From NCBI RefSeq assembly GCF_016861975.1, contig NZ_BOMB01000047.1:1-64000 (forward strand): a stretch of DNA of 64,000 nucleotides, given 5' to 3'. Positions 8,852 to 17,765 of the stretch are shown piece after piece. Below the pieces are notes generated by a model. That model was not told where the DNA came from. It searched no databases and worked only from the letters and a program-made list of their open reading frames with translations. Position 1 is the stretch's first letter. Every line of letters begins with the position of its first letter. The translations under genes and the position numbers were made by a program. This DNA is from Actinocatenispora rupis. GTDB lineage: Bacteria > Actinomycetota > Actinomycetes > Mycobacteriales > Micromonosporaceae.

Positions 8852-8922
8852 CGGTCCTCCTCCGCGCTGCCTGGTACCGGTTGTGCCTGGATCGGCCGGG
8901 TCCGGCTGGCATCGTCGATGCC

Positions 8923-9636
8923 ATGAAGACTTCCACGGCACTGGTCACCGGTGCCAACAAGGGCATCGGCCGGCACATCGCCGAACAGCTCGCCGCCGCC
9001 GGCTGCACCGTGTACGTCGGATCGCGCGATGCGGACCGCGGCCGGCGGGCGGTCGAGGAGATCGGCCCCGCCGCCCGCCTGCTCGTACTCGACGTCACGG
9101 ACGCCGCCAGCGTCGCCGCGGCCGCCGACCGGCTCACCGAACTGGACATCCTCGTCAACAACGCCGGGATCCTGCTCGACGTCGCGATGCCGCAGGACAC
9201 CGACCCGGACGTCTTCCGCCGGACGTACGAGACGAACGTGTTCGGGGTGGTGGCGGTGACGAACGCGCTCCTGCCGGCGCTGCGCCGCTCGCCGCACGGC
9301 CGCATCGTCAACATCTCCAGCGGCACCGGCTCGCTGGGCGACAGCACCGGGCCGGACGCCAAGCACGCCACCACCGGCCGCGGCGCCGCGTACCGGTCGT
9401 CGAAGGCCGCACTGAACGCGCTGACCGTGTTCTACGCGCAGGCGCTCGCCGCGGACGGTGTCAAGGTCAACGCGCTCGCGCCGGGCCTGCGCCGTACCGA
9501 GCTGAACGAGCGGGCCGCGACCGCCGACGGTGACCCGGCCGAGGCCGCCGCCGCCGCGGTACGCCTGGCCCTGCTCGACGACGACGGACCGACCGGCACG
9601 TACGTCGACTGGAACGGCGCGACCGTGCCCTGGTGA
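8923..9636 (+). CDS. Short-chain dehydrogenase/reductase
   Basis: A 237-residue classical SDR: cofactor motif TGANKGIG at the N-terminus, NNAG, catalytic Ser in NISSGTG and YRSSK (Tyr-x3-Lys). The Arg in VGSRD after strand 2 favours NADP(H). The likely reaction is reversible carbonyl/alcohol oxidoreduction of a small molecule; the C-terminal TGTYVDWNG resembles carbonyl-reductase-type members. ATG 8923 is the natural start just after the divergent XRE regulator gene, which probably regulates it. Confidence 0.9.
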   Translation: MKTSTALVTGANKGIGRHIAEQLAAAGCTVYVGSRDADRGRRAVEEIGPAARLLVLDVTDAASVAAAADRLTELDILVNNAGILLDVAMPQDTDPDVFRRTYETNVFGVVAVTNALLPALRRSPHGRIVNISSGTGSLGDSTGPDAKHATTGRGAAYRSSKAALNALTVFYAQALAADGVKVNALAPGLRRTELNERAATADGDPAEAAAAAVRLALLDDDGPTGTYVDWNGATVPW

Positions 9637-9642
9637 GTCCGC

Positions 9643-10773
9643 TCAGCCCGGCAGCGGGGTGTGCCAGTCGAGCTGCGCGGCGAGCTCGTCCGCGGACTGC
9701 TGCGGGCGTTCGGCCGGGCGGCCGGCGCTGAGCTGGGCGCTGGCGGCCGTGTTGCCGTCCACCCGCGGCCGGCGCATCCGTTCGTACGCAACGAAAGCGG
9801 CGTCCACGGTCGCGGTGTCGCGCAGCGCCTTGCCGAGTACGACGGCGTCCTCCAGGGCCAGCGCGGCACCCTGCCCGGTCGCCGGGGACGCGGCGTGCGC
9901 GGCGTCGCCCACCACCAGCGCCCGCCCGCCGTACCAGTGCCGGACGCTCGGCAGGTCCCGCGCGTTGGTCACCATCAGCGCCTCGCCGGTGGCCGCGACG
10001 ATGTCGGCGCTCGGCGTACGGTCCGGCCGCAGCAGCGGCAGCAGCAGCTCCCGCCACCGCGCCGGCCCGCCGCCGGCCAGGTCCGCGTCGGTCAGCGGCG
10101 GCGCCGTGACCCGGCAGTACCAGAAGGTCTCGCCGGTGGGGGAGACGCAGTAGCCGAACGCGCTGCCGGACCCGCGGACCATGTCGATCCGGCCCGCGGC
10201 GGTCGGCGGCGTGGCGCGCGTGGTGCAGCCGTAGAAGACGCGCTGGCCCGCGTACCGGGGTGGCGGCGCGCCGGGGTCGATCGCCGTCCGTACCACGGAG
10301 TGCAGCCCGTCGGCGCCGACGAGTACGTCACCGCGGGCGGTGGAACCGTCGGCGAAGCCGGCGAGCACGCCGGTGTCGTCGGACTCCACCGACACCAGCC
10401 GGGCACCGTGACGTACCGGGACGCCGCGGTGGCGTACCTCGGTGCGGAGGACGCGGCACAGCTCGGACCGGCGCAGGCAGCGGAACGTCGTCAGCTCGTC
10501 GGCGTGCCCGTCGAGCGGGCGGGTCGCGACCTCCGCGCCGGTGTGGTCGGTCAGCCGCAGCGTGGTCAGCGGGAACCCGGCGGCCGCAACCGCTTCAGCC
10601 GCGCCGAGCTGCGCGAGCGCGGCCATCCCGTTGGTCGCCAGGGTGAGGAACGCGCCGTGGTCCGCGGCGCCGTCCGGCTGCGCCTCGTACACCTCGGCGT
10701 CGAGGCCGGCACGGTGCGCGGCGAGGGCGACCGCGCAGCCGGCGATGCCGCCACCCACCACCAGGACCCGCAT
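9643..10773 (-). CDS. FAD-dependent monooxygenase (PHBH family)
   Basis: A 376-residue flavoprotein hydroxylase: N-terminal Rossmann GGGIAG with an acidic residue at the end of strand 2, the DG motif (VGADGLHSVVR) and the GD motif (VVGDAAHAASPATGQG) that binds the FAD ribityl. Such enzymes hydroxylate or epoxidise aromatic substrates with NAD(P)H and oxygen. ATG 10773 has GGGAGGCGG just upstream. The gene end is 7 bp from the end of the convergent SDR gene. The family also includes TetX- and antibiotic-tailoring-type enzymes; the substrate is unknown. Confidence 0.88.
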   Translation of the reverse strand: MRVLVVGGGIAGCAVALAAHRAGLDAEVYEAQPDGAADHGAFLTLATNGMAALAQLGAAEAVAAAGFPLTTLRLTDHTGAEVATRPLDGHADELTTFRCLRRSELCRVLRTEVRHRGVPVRHGARLVSVESDDTGVLAGFADGSTARGDVLVGADGLHSVVRTAIDPGAPPPRYAGQRVFYGCTTRATPPTAAGRIDMVRGSGSAFGYCVSPTGETFWYCRVTAPPLTDADLAGGGPARWRELLLPLLRPDRTPSADIVAATGEALMVTNARDLPSVRHWYGGRALVVGDAAHAASPATGQGAALALEDAVVLGKALRDTATVDAAFVAYERMRRPRVDGNTAASAQLSAGRPAERPQQSADELAAQLDWHTPLPG

Positions 10774-10936
10774 ACCGCCTCCCGTCGAGTCGCCGGCCCT
10801 CGATCGTACGCGCGTCGGCGGGCCCGGGTGCCGCCCCGCGGTCCGGTGTGGACCGTCCACTGAGGACGGTGCGGGCGCGCTTCGCCGGTGCGGCAGCGCT
10901 TCCGGGTGAGGCGGGCCACCGTGGGACGACCCTTGA

Positions 10937-10965
10937 CTAATTCCCTACTGATCTGGTCGACTTAG
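10937..10965 (+). promoter_or_regulatory. Candidate promoter/operator upstream of the FMN reductase
   Basis: TTGACT (10933-10938) opens an AT-rich stretch containing CTAATTC and GACTTAG as imperfect inverted arms 15 bp apart. It is the only AT-rich patch in the interval and lies about 210 bp before the FMN reductase start. Regulator unknown. Confidence 0.35.
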
Positions 10966-11106
10966 CTCGTGACGTACCGCGTGATCCGCGGCCACATCGA
11001 CTTCGGCCGGGTGTGGTCGACCTCCTGTCACCGCTGACGGGCCCCCGAGACCTCCTCGACGACCGACCCGCGCCCCGCACCGGTGGCGCCCACCCGCCGC
11101 GGCTGT

Positions 11107-11117
11107 TCCACAGTGGA
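11107..11117. repeat. Interspersed palindrome TCCACAGTGGA
   Basis: Same palindrome core as at 3858; here 60 bp upstream of the FMN reductase gene. Confidence 0.45.
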
Positions 11118-11177
11118 CGGTCGCGTCGCCCCTGCCCGCCGCGCCGGGCCAACACCCCCTCGAACCCGGAGGTGCCC

Positions 11178-11732
11178 ATGGCATCCGTCCTGCTGCTGTC
11201 CGGAAGCCCCACCGAGAACTCCCGCACCACCGCGGTACTCGGCCTCGTCGCCGAACGGCTGCGCGCCGCCGCACACTCGCCGCACGTCCTGCGCATCCGG
11301 GACATCCCGCCCGCCGACCTGCTCGGCGCGCGTACCGGGGAGCCCGCGGTCGCGGCGACCGTCGAGGCCGTCCGTACCGCCGACGCGCTGGTGGTCGGCA
11401 CGCCCATCTACAAGGCCGCGTACTCCGGGCTGCTCAAGGCGTTCCTCGACCTGCTGCCCGAGAAGGCACTCGCCGGCAAGCCCGTCCTGCCGCTCGCCAC
11501 CGGCGGTACGCTCGCGCACCTGCTCGCCGTCGACTACGCGCTGCGCCCCGTCCTCAGCGCCCTGCGCGCGCCGCACGTGCTGCCCGGCTTCTTCGTCCTG
11601 GACCGTACCGTCCACATCGGCGGGACCGGACGCGCCGACCTGGACGCCGACACCGAACGCGGGCTGGCCGCCGCCGTCGACGCCTTCACCGCCGTCGTAC
11701 CGGCACGCGCCAGCCTCGCCCGCGCGTCCTGA
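11178..11732 (+). CDS. NAD(P)H-dependent FMN reductase (SsuE/MsuE type)
   Basis: A 184-residue flavodoxin-like protein with the FMN-phosphate loop SGSPTENSRT and the dimer/flavin motif GTPIYKAAYSGLLKAFLD characteristic of NADPH:FMN reductases of the SsuE family. It supplies reduced flavin to two-component monooxygenases, classically for alkanesulfonate desulfonation. No SsuD-type monooxygenase lies in this window, so the partner may be elsewhere. ATG 11178 has GGAGGTG 5 bases upstream. It appears to be monocistronic. Confidence 0.85.
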   Translation: MASVLLLSGSPTENSRTTAVLGLVAERLRAAAHSPHVLRIRDIPPADLLGARTGEPAVAATVEAVRTADALVVGTPIYKAAYSGLLKAFLDLLPEKALAGKPVLPLATGGTLAHLLAVDYALRPVLSALRAPHVLPGFFVLDRTVHIGGTGRADLDADTERGLAAAVDAFTAVVPARASLARAS

Positions 11733-11855
11733 CCCGCGCGGACCGTTGACGCTCGCGGCCCGGATCCGGTGCGCCGCAACCGATCGCGCTCGCATCGGCG
11801 CACCCGGGTCGCCACGCCCGGTCTGCTGGCGCCCGACTCCGGATCGGGGTGGCGG

Positions 11856-12395
11856 TCAGCGGGAGAGGTCGCCGGGCGGTTCGGTACGCACCGGCGTACC
11901 GGTGGGTGTCATCGGCGCGTCCGCGGACACGTGCCGGCTCGGCCGGTCGGTACGCCCGCCGGACGGCCAGCGCCGCGCCGCCTCCGCCGCGTCCTCGCCG
12001 GTGAGTACCCGGTCGCGCAGCACGGTCGCCAGCGACCACAGCACGAAACCGTCCAGGGCGATCAGCACGAGCGCCCAGACCGGGTAGTACGGCAGGAAGA
12101 AGAAGTTGTCGAGGGCGGCGAGCGCGGCGAGGACCATGCCGGCGTACGCGGCCCAGACGGCGCCGGCGAACAGCCCGAACGCGGTCGCCACCAGCAGCGC
12201 CCCGATGACCAGGTGCGCCCAGCCCCAGCCGGTCACGCTGAAGGTGAACAGGTAGTGCCTCGGCGCGGTGAAGAAGTCGCGGCCGGCGATCGCGGCGATG
12301 CCCACGACCGCCTGCATGACGCCGGCGAGCGTCAGCATCGTGGCCGCGAACACCGCGCCGGTCCGGGCGACGAGCCGCCGGGTACGTTCCGCCAT
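11856..12395 (-). CDS. DUF7144-like four-helix membrane protein
   Basis: A 179-residue protein with four hydrophobic helices in the first about 130 residues; the motif GVMQAVVGIAAIAG, the FTFSVTGWGWAHLVIG segment and LDNFFFLPYYPVW match a common actinobacterial small membrane protein family (DUF7144-like). The cytoplasmic tail is hydrophilic and Pro/Arg-rich. ATG 12395 follows a GGGGGGAA purine run. Function unknown; members are often seen near stress genes, but nothing adjacent here suggests a partner. Confidence 0.78.
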   Translation of the reverse strand: MAERTRRLVARTGAVFAATMLTLAGVMQAVVGIAAIAGRDFFTAPRHYLFTFSVTGWGWAHLVIGALLVATAFGLFAGAVWAAYAGMVLAALAALDNFFFLPYYPVWALVLIALDGFVLWSLATVLRDRVLTGEDAAEAARRWPSGGRTDRPSRHVSADAPMTPTGTPVRTEPPGDLSR

Positions 12396-12694
12396 CACGT
12401 TCCCCCCGTGGTCGGACGTGCCGTGCCCTTCCACGCTAGACGCCGTCGCCCGCCCCACACCCCGAACGGCCGGTTGCCCCGGCTCGTCACCGCCGCCGCG
12501 AGACCGGTTCCTCCCTCGTACCGTCCGGCTGTCCGGAACCGCGGTCGTCGCGGCTCCCTCCCGCCGCGTACGCCACGACGACGGTGCGCCGGCAGCTCGA
12601 CGACGAGGCTCGCGACCGGCCGAACGGGGCCGAGCGTGATGCGGCGCATCGCACCGTCGTCCCCGCTGACGTCGTGGACCCCGCGGAGTGACGG
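12396..12694. other. Intergenic region without a supported gene
   Basis: About 300 bp between the DUF7144-like gene (start) and the HD-domain gene (end). I see no gene, RNA or strong hairpin here. Confidence 0.6.
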
Positions 12695-13261
12695 TCAGGC
12701 CGGATGGTCGGCGAGGCGCGAGCGGACCCGGTCCGCGAGCGCCCGCAGGTACGGGCCGCGCCCGGCCTGCGCGCGGGCCTGCGGGGAGTGCGGTCCGTGC
12801 CGGGCGAGGATGTCGGCGAGGCGCTCGTCGGAGGTCATCGGCTCGCCGTGCGGCCCCACCGTGTGGTCGGCGTACGTGAGCGCGTCGGACACGCTGGAGT
12901 GTTCGTGCGGGAACCGGTCGAGGGCGCCGGGCAGGCCGCGGGCGGCGGCGACGAAGTCGGCGCCCGAATGGTGCGCGACCAGCGCGGCGACGCGGTCGGG
13001 CCAGCCGTGCCGTTCCAGGTACAGCGCGCCGTCGAGCGGGTGGAAGCCGGTCACGTACGTCTCGGGGCTGTAGCCGATGTCGTGCAGCCAGGCGGCGGCG
13101 AGCAGCACCTCCCGGTCACCCGCCGGTACGGTCCGGGCGAGGTCGGCGACCCGCAGCGCGACGGCGCGGGTGTGGGTCCACCGTTCGGGCAGGTCGTCGA
13201 GCAGGGTGCCGGCGAGCGCCGCGGCGGCTCGGAGGTGCGGCTTCCGGGCCGTGGTGTCCAT
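12695..13261 (-). CDS. HD-domain metal-dependent phosphohydrolase
   Basis: A 188-residue protein with the HD fold: first His in RWTHTRAVALRVADLA, paired His-Asp in AAWLHDIGYSPE, further His in VAHHSGAD and Asp in YADHTVGP. These residues would bind a divalent metal. Small HD proteins of this type hydrolyse phosphate esters of nucleotides or related molecules; the substrate is not evident. ATG 13261 begins the protein with no leader. It lies about 130 bp after the response regulator's stop on the same strand. Confidence 0.85.
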   Translation of the reverse strand: MDTTARKPHLRAAAALAGTLLDDLPERWTHTRAVALRVADLARTVPAGDREVLLAAAWLHDIGYSPETYVTGFHPLDGALYLERHGWPDRVAALVAHHSGADFVAAARGLPGALDRFPHEHSSVSDALTYADHTVGPHGEPMTSDERLADILARHGPHSPQARAQAGRGPYLRALADRVRSRLADHPA

Positions 13262-13388
13262 GTCCCGACGGTAGGAAGTCCGCGGCGCGCCTGGCCAGTG
13301 CCGCCGGCCGGTACCGCGGCGGTGTTCATGCAGAGTTCACCGGCGCCGGCGGGGATCCGACGGACGGTCGCCGCCGGACGCCCGGCGG

Positions 13389-14048
13389 TCACGGGGCGAG
13401 CCGGTAGCCGACGCGCGGGCTGGTCGCGATGGCGGGCGGCGCGCCCAGCTTGCGGCGCAACCGGCCGATCGTGACCGCGACGGTGTTGGTGAACGGGTCG
13501 GTGTGCTCGTCCCACACCTGGTCGAGCAGGTCCTCGGCGCTCAGGTGCCCGGGCGCGGCCCGCAGCAGCGCCTCCAGTACGGCGAACTCCTTGGCGGACA
13601 GGTCGATCCGCCGCCCGTCGCGGGTCACCGTACGGTGCAGCGGGTCGAGCTCGATGCCGGCCGCGCGCAGCACCCGGGGCCGCGCCACCGGCCGCCGGCG
13701 GTACAGGGCGCGCACCCGCAGCACGAGTTCGGGGAAGTGGAACGGTTTGGCGAGGTAGTCGTCGGCGCCGAGGGTCAGCCCGCGGACCCGGTCGTCGGGG
13801 GAGCCGGCGGCGGTGAGCATCAGGACCATCGGCCGGTCGGCGCGTTCGGTGACCATGTGGCACAGCGTGTCGCCGTGGATGCCGGGCAGGTCCCGGTCGA
13901 GCAGCACCACGCCGTAGGAGGTGGCGTCGAGCTTCGCGGCGGCGTCCAGCCCGTCGTGCGCGACGTCGACCGCCATGCCCGCGTCGCGCAGCCCCTCGGC
14001 GAGCACCGCGGCGAGCGACCGGGCGTCCTCCACCACCAGCACCCTCAC
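13389..14048 (-). CDS. OmpR-family response regulator
   Basis: A 219-residue regulator: receiver domain (about 1-118) with the acidic pair VVED, phospho-acceptor Asp in VLLDRDLPG, Thr in LTAAG and Lys in YLAKPF, then a winged-helix DNA-binding domain (LSAKEFAVLEALL, NTVAVTIGRLRRKLG). GTG 14048 overlaps the kinase stop (GTGA), so the pair is translationally coupled, with GGGGAGGGG upstream. OmpR-type proteins bind direct repeats; such repeats lie in the divergent promoter at 15232-15253, between this operon and the ABC transporter genes, which are the likely targets. Confidence 0.92.
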   Translation of the reverse strand: MRVLVVEDARSLAAVLAEGLRDAGMAVDVAHDGLDAAAKLDATSYGVVLLDRDLPGIHGDTLCHMVTERADRPMVLMLTAAGSPDDRVRGLTLGADDYLAKPFHFPELVLRVRALYRRRPVARPRVLRAAGIELDPLHRTVTRDGRRIDLSAKEFAVLEALLRAAPGHLSAEDLLDQVWDEHTDPFTNTVAVTIGRLRRKLGAPPAIATSPRVGYRLAP

Positions 14049-15181
14049 GACCCCTCCCCGGGGAGTACGACGGAGGCGCGGAGACCGCCGTCGGCGCGGG
14101 CGTGCAGCGCGACGGTGCCGCCGTGCGCGCCGGCCACCGCGGCGACGATCGCGAGGCCCAACCCGGATCCACCATCCGATCCGGTACGGTCCGCGCCGAG
14201 CCGGCGGAACGGTGCGGTCAACCCGGCCACCTGCGCCGGATCGAGTACGGTGCCGCCGTTCTCGACGGTCAGCGTCGTGGCGGGCCCGTCGGCGGCGAGC
14301 GCGACGCGGATCCAGCCGCCCGGCTCGTTGTGGCGTACCGCGTTGTCGAGGAGGTTGTCGACCAGCCGGCGCAGCAGCGTCGCGTCGCCGCGGACCCGGA
14401 CACCGTGGGCGGATGCCACCCGGACCGTCAGGCCACGCGCGGCGGCCTCCCCGGTACGGTCCGCGACAGCGGCGGACACCACGTCCGCCAGCGCCACCGG
14501 TACGCCGTCGGCGAGGGCGCCGTGCTGCGCGCGGGCCAGCGCCAGCAGGCCCTCCAGCAGCCGGTCGGCCCGGTCCAGCTCGGTACGGACCCGGTCGGCG
14601 AGCGCGACCGTCTGCGGCGCGGCCTGCGGCTTGGCCGCCGCCACGTCCACCAGCGCGCGCATCGTCGCCATCGGCGTCCGCAGTTCGTGCGAGGCGTCGG
14701 CGACGAACCGGCGCTGCGCCGCGAACGCCGCGGCCAACCGTTCCAGCAGGCCGTCGATGGTGTCGGCGAGGTCCTTCACCTCGTCCGCCGGCCCCGGTAC
14801 GGCCAGCCGCCGGTCCAGGTCGTCGGCCGTGATCCGGCGGGTCGACTCGGTGATGGTGCGCAGCGGCCGCAGTACGCGACGGGCCAGGACGCTGCCGACC
14901 AGCATCGACGCCGCCGCCATCACCGCGAGCGCCAGCGCGCTGCCGAGCAGTACCCGGCGGGTCTGGGCGTCCTGCACCTCGGCGAGCTGCTGCTGCACCT
15001 GCCGGAGCGCGTCGGCGGTCGCCGGTGTGTCCTCGCCGCCGGGCGCGGTGTCGCTGACCCGGTATCCGGCGGCGACCGTGCCGGCGATCGTCAGCAGTAC
15101 GGCGCCGGACAGGACGAAGACGATCCCGTACAGCAGCGTGAAGCGGGACCTGATCGGCAGGCCGTGGCCCGGCATGCGCAT
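14045..15181 (-). CDS. Sensor histidine kinase
   Basis: A 378-residue membrane kinase: two transmembrane helices (about 10-35 and 80-105) with a short extracellular loop of about 45 residues, a HAMP-like linker, the phospho-acceptor H-box ASHELRTPMA, the N-box DNLLDNAVRHN and the G-box GSGLGLAIV. A small sensing loop next to an ABC transporter is typical of systems that sense cell-envelope stress or the transporter itself. ATG 15181 follows a GGGGG run; an ATG two codons later is an alternative. It forms an operon with the response regulator. Confidence 0.9.
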   Translation of the reverse strand: MRMPGHGLPIRSRFTLLYGIVFVLSGAVLLTIAGTVAAGYRVSDTAPGGEDTPATADALRQVQQQLAEVQDAQTRRVLLGSALALAVMAAASMLVGSVLARRVLRPLRTITESTRRITADDLDRRLAVPGPADEVKDLADTIDGLLERLAAAFAAQRRFVADASHELRTPMATMRALVDVAAAKPQAAPQTVALADRVRTELDRADRLLEGLLALARAQHGALADGVPVALADVVSAAVADRTGEAAARGLTVRVASAHGVRVRGDATLLRRLVDNLLDNAVRHNEPGGWIRVALAADGPATTLTVENGGTVLDPAQVAGLTAPFRRLGADRTGSDGGSGLGLAIVAAVAGAHGGTVALHARADGGLRASVVLPGEGS

Positions 15182-15219
15182 GAGACCCCCGTCGGTGTGG
15201 CGTACGCGTCCGCACCCAG

Positions 15220-15277
15220 CATGCCGGGCCCGGCATGACAGCGGCATAACAGCGCCGGTTCGGCCGGTGTCATGCCG
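15220..15277. promoter_or_regulatory. Repeat cluster in the two-component/ABC divergent promoter
   Basis: Direct repeats GGCATGACAGC (15232-15242) and GGCATAACAGC (15243-15253) abut at 11-bp periodicity, the spacing used by OmpR-family dimers. An inverted third copy TGTCATGCC is at 15269-15277, and the first repeat is part of a perfect 18-bp palindrome at 15220-15237. The cluster is placed to control the kinase/regulator operon on one side and the ABC transporter on the other. Confidence 0.65.
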
Positions 15278-15327
15278 CGCGGCGCAGGCTCGTCGGCGTT
15301 CACACCGCCGTACAGACGGGACGCACC

Positions 15328-16257
15328 ATGGGAAACGCCACCATCGAGATCACCGGACTACGCAAGCGGTACGGCCCGGCCGTCGCCCTCGACGGCATGT
15401 CGTTCACCGTCCCGCCGGGGCGGGTCACCGGCTTCGTCGGGCCGAACGGCGCCGGCAAGACCACCACCATGCGGGTCGTACTCGGGCTCGCCGCGGCCGA
15501 CGCCGGGACCGCGCTGATCGGCGGCCGGCCGTACCGGGAGCTGCGGACACCGCTGCGGCACGTGGGCGCGCTGCTGGACGCGGGCGCGCTGCAACCGGGC
15601 CGCTCGGCGCGCAACCACCTGCTGTGGCTGGCGCACTCGCAGGGCCTCGGCGCCGCCCGCGTCGACGCCGTACTCGACCGGGTCGGGCTGGCCGCGGTGG
15701 CGCGCCGGCGCGCCGGCGGCTTCTCGCTGGGCATGCGGCAACGCCTCGGCATCGCCGCCGCGCTGCTGGGCGACCCACCGGTACTGATGCTCGACGAGCC
15801 GGTCAACGGGCTCGACCCGGAGGGCGTCGTGTGGATCCGCGGCCTGCTGCGGTCCCTGGCCGCGGAAGGCCGCGCGGTGCTGGTGTCCAGCCACCTGATG
15901 AGCGAACTGGCCGACACCGCCGACCATCTCGTCGTCGCCGGCCGCGGCCGGGTACTCGCCGACGCCGCGGTGGCCGAGCTGATCGCGGCCGCGTCCGACG
16001 GCCGCGTCCTGGTACGCACGGCCCAGCCAGCGGCGGCGCACGCCGCGGTCCTGTGCGCCGGCGCCCGGGCCACCGTCACCGGCCCGGACACTCTCGACGT
16101 GACCGGACCGCCGGCGGACCGGGTCGTGGCGCTGCTGACCGCGGCCGGGGTGCCGTTCGCCGAGGTCACCGCGTACCGGGCGAGCCTGGAGGAGGCGTAC
16201 CTGCGGCTCACCCGGGACGCGGTCGAGTTCCGGGCGACGGGGGAGGCGGCGCGATGA
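15328..16257 (+). CDS. ABC transporter ATPase (drug/bacitracin-type)
   Basis: A 309-residue ATPase: Walker A GPNGAGKTTT at about 40-50, signature FSLGMRQRLG, Walker B VLMLDEPVNGLDPEG and switch His in SSHLMSE, followed by an extra C-terminal domain of about 80 residues typical of DrrA/BcrA-type exporters. It couples ATP hydrolysis to the two permeases encoded next, whose genes overlap in ATGA fashion. Likely exports a hydrophobic or envelope-active compound, or acts in sensing with the divergent two-component system. Confidence 0.92.
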   Translation: MGNATIEITGLRKRYGPAVALDGMSFTVPPGRVTGFVGPNGAGKTTTMRVVLGLAAADAGTALIGGRPYRELRTPLRHVGALLDAGALQPGRSARNHLLWLAHSQGLGAARVDAVLDRVGLAAVARRRAGGFSLGMRQRLGIAAALLGDPPVLMLDEPVNGLDPEGVVWIRGLLRSLAAEGRAVLVSSHLMSELADTADHLVVAGRGRVLADAAVAELIAAASDGRVLVRTAQPAAAHAAVLCAGARATVTGPDTLDVTGPPADRVVALLTAAGVPFAEVTAYRASLEEAYLRLTRDAVEFRATGEAAR

Positions 16258-17765
16258 GACACCTGGTACGCGCCGAGTGGACGAAGTTCCGGAGCGTGCG
16301 GGGCTGGGGAATCGCGCTGCTCGCCGCGGTCGCGCTCACGGTCGCGCTGGGCGTGTCCGCGGCGGCCGGCAACCACTCGTCGTGCGGCGGGGCGAGCGAC
16401 GCCTGCCCGGCCCTGCCGCTCGGCCCGGACGGCACCGCCGTCGACGACCACTTCTCGTACGTGCACCGGTCGCTGACCGGCGACGGCAGCATCACCGTAC
16501 GGCTGGCGTCGATGACCGGGCAGCGGCGCCTGCCCGACGCGACCCCGGGCGTACTGACCGTCGAGTCCGGGCTCGTACCGTGGGCGAAGGCCGGCGTCAT
16601 GCTCAAGTCGAGCACCCGCCAGGGCGCGTCGTACGCGGCGCTCATGGCCACCGGCACGCACGGCGTGCGTCTCCAGTACGACTTCACGCACGACATCGCG
16701 GGCAGTACGGCCCGGGTGACCGCCGCCGCGCCGCGCTGGCTGCGCCTGGTCCGTACCGGCGGCAACCTCACCGGGTACGAGTCGGCCGACGGCACGCACT
16801 GGACGCGGGTCGCCACCGTCCACCCGGCGGGCCTCGGATCCCGCGTACGCATCGGGTTGTTCGCGGCGTCGCCAGGCAACCTGCGGGTCACCCGCGCCGA
16901 TCTCGGCGGCTCGGTCGAGACGGTCAGCTTCTCCTCGACCACCGCCGTGTTCGACCACGTCGGGCTCGCCGGTACGACCGCGGGTGCCTGGCGCTACTCG
17001 GACATCGGCGCGACGCTCGAACCGGGCGGCTCGGTGCACCACCCCGGGTCCGCGCGGTGGTCCGCCGGGACGTACACGGTGACGGGGGTGGGGGACGTCG
17101 CGCCGAGCCTGGACGGCATCGCGGTGGAGAAGACGCTCACCGGGTTGCCGCTCGGGCTGCTGGTGACGATCGTGGTCGCGGCCGGGTTCGCGACCGCCGA
17201 GTACCGGACGGGGCTGGTGCGGAGCACGCTCGCCGCCGAACCGCGACGGGGCCGTGCCCTCGCGGCGCAGTCGGCGGTGACCGCGGCGGTGGCGTTCGCG
17301 GCCGGACTGGTCGCCGTCGGCGTGACGCTCCCGGTCGGCGCACACGTGTTGCGCGCCAACGGAAACCACGTACTGCCGGCCGGCGCGCTCACCGACGTGC
17401 GCCTCGTCGTCGGCACCGCCGCGCTCGTCGCACTCACCGCCGTACTCGGGCACGCGCTCGGTGTCCTGCTACGCCGCGGCGCCGCCGCCATCGCCCTCGG
17501 CTTCGCGCTGGTGGTCGTGCCGCGCCTGCTGGCCACCTCCTCGGTGATCCCGGACGGCGCCGCCCGCTGGCTCCTGCGCCTCACCCCGGCCGCCGGGTTC
17601 GCGATCCAGCAGAGCATTCCCACGTACGACCAGGTCACCGCGCATCTCGTACCGCAGAGCGGGTTCTACCCGCTGCCACCGTGGGCCGGACTCGCCGTCA
17701 CCGCCGGGTACGCCGCGCTCGCGCTGCTGCTCGCCCTGGTCGCGCTGCGCCGGAGGGACGCATGA
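16254..17765 (+). CDS. ABC permease with a large extracellular beta-sandwich insert
   Basis: A 503-residue permease of the ABC-2 type. Helix 1 (about 18-39) is followed by about 260 extracellular residues before helices 2-6 (about 305-500). The insert has features of the DUF1349/ConA-like fold (WLRLVRTGGN, YESADGTHWTRVA, VMLKSS), unusual for this permease class and suggestive of glycan or envelope-ligand binding. The first residues RAEWTKFRSVRGW match the amphipathic start of DrrB/NatB-like permeases and of the next gene. ATG 16254 overlaps the ATPase stop. Confidence 0.85.
   Translation: MRHLVRAEWTKFRSVRGWGIALLAAVALTVALGVSAAAGNHSSCGGASDACPALPLGPDGTAVDDHFSYVHRSLTGDGSITVRLASMTGQRRLPDATPGVLTVESGLVPWAKAGVMLKSSTRQGASYAALMATGTHGVRLQYDFTHDIAGSTARVTAAAPRWLRLVRTGGNLTGYESADGTHWTRVATVHPAGLGSRVRIGLFAASPGNLRVTRADLGGSVETVSFSSTTAVFDHVGLAGTTAGAWRYSDIGATLEPGGSVHHPGSARWSAGTYTVTGVGDVAPSLDGIAVEKTLTGLPLGLLVTIVVAAGFATAEYRTGLVRSTLAAEPRRGRALAAQSAVTAAVAFAAGLVAVGVTLPVGAHVLRANGNHVLPAGALTDVRLVVGTAALVALTAVLGHALGVLLRRGAAAIALGFALVVVPRLLATSSVIPDGAARWLLRLTPAAGFAIQQSIPTYDQVTAHLVPQSGFYPLPPWAGLAVTAGYAALALLLALVALRRRDA

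Larger units (their letters stand above)
10774..11177. other. Intergenic region between FAD monooxygenase and FMN reductase
   Basis: About 400 bp with no convincing gene. It holds an AT-richer segment around 10931-10970 with a TTGACT and an imperfect inverted repeat, and a TCCACAGTGGA palindrome at 11107-11117. Confidence 0.6.

Noticed and set aside
13503-17765. Very long plus-strand open frame running through the two-component genes into the first permease
   Set aside because: Only the part from 16254 encodes a recognisable protein; upstream it is antisense to the kinase and regulator and is Arg/Pro/Ala-rich, a usual by-product of high GC.
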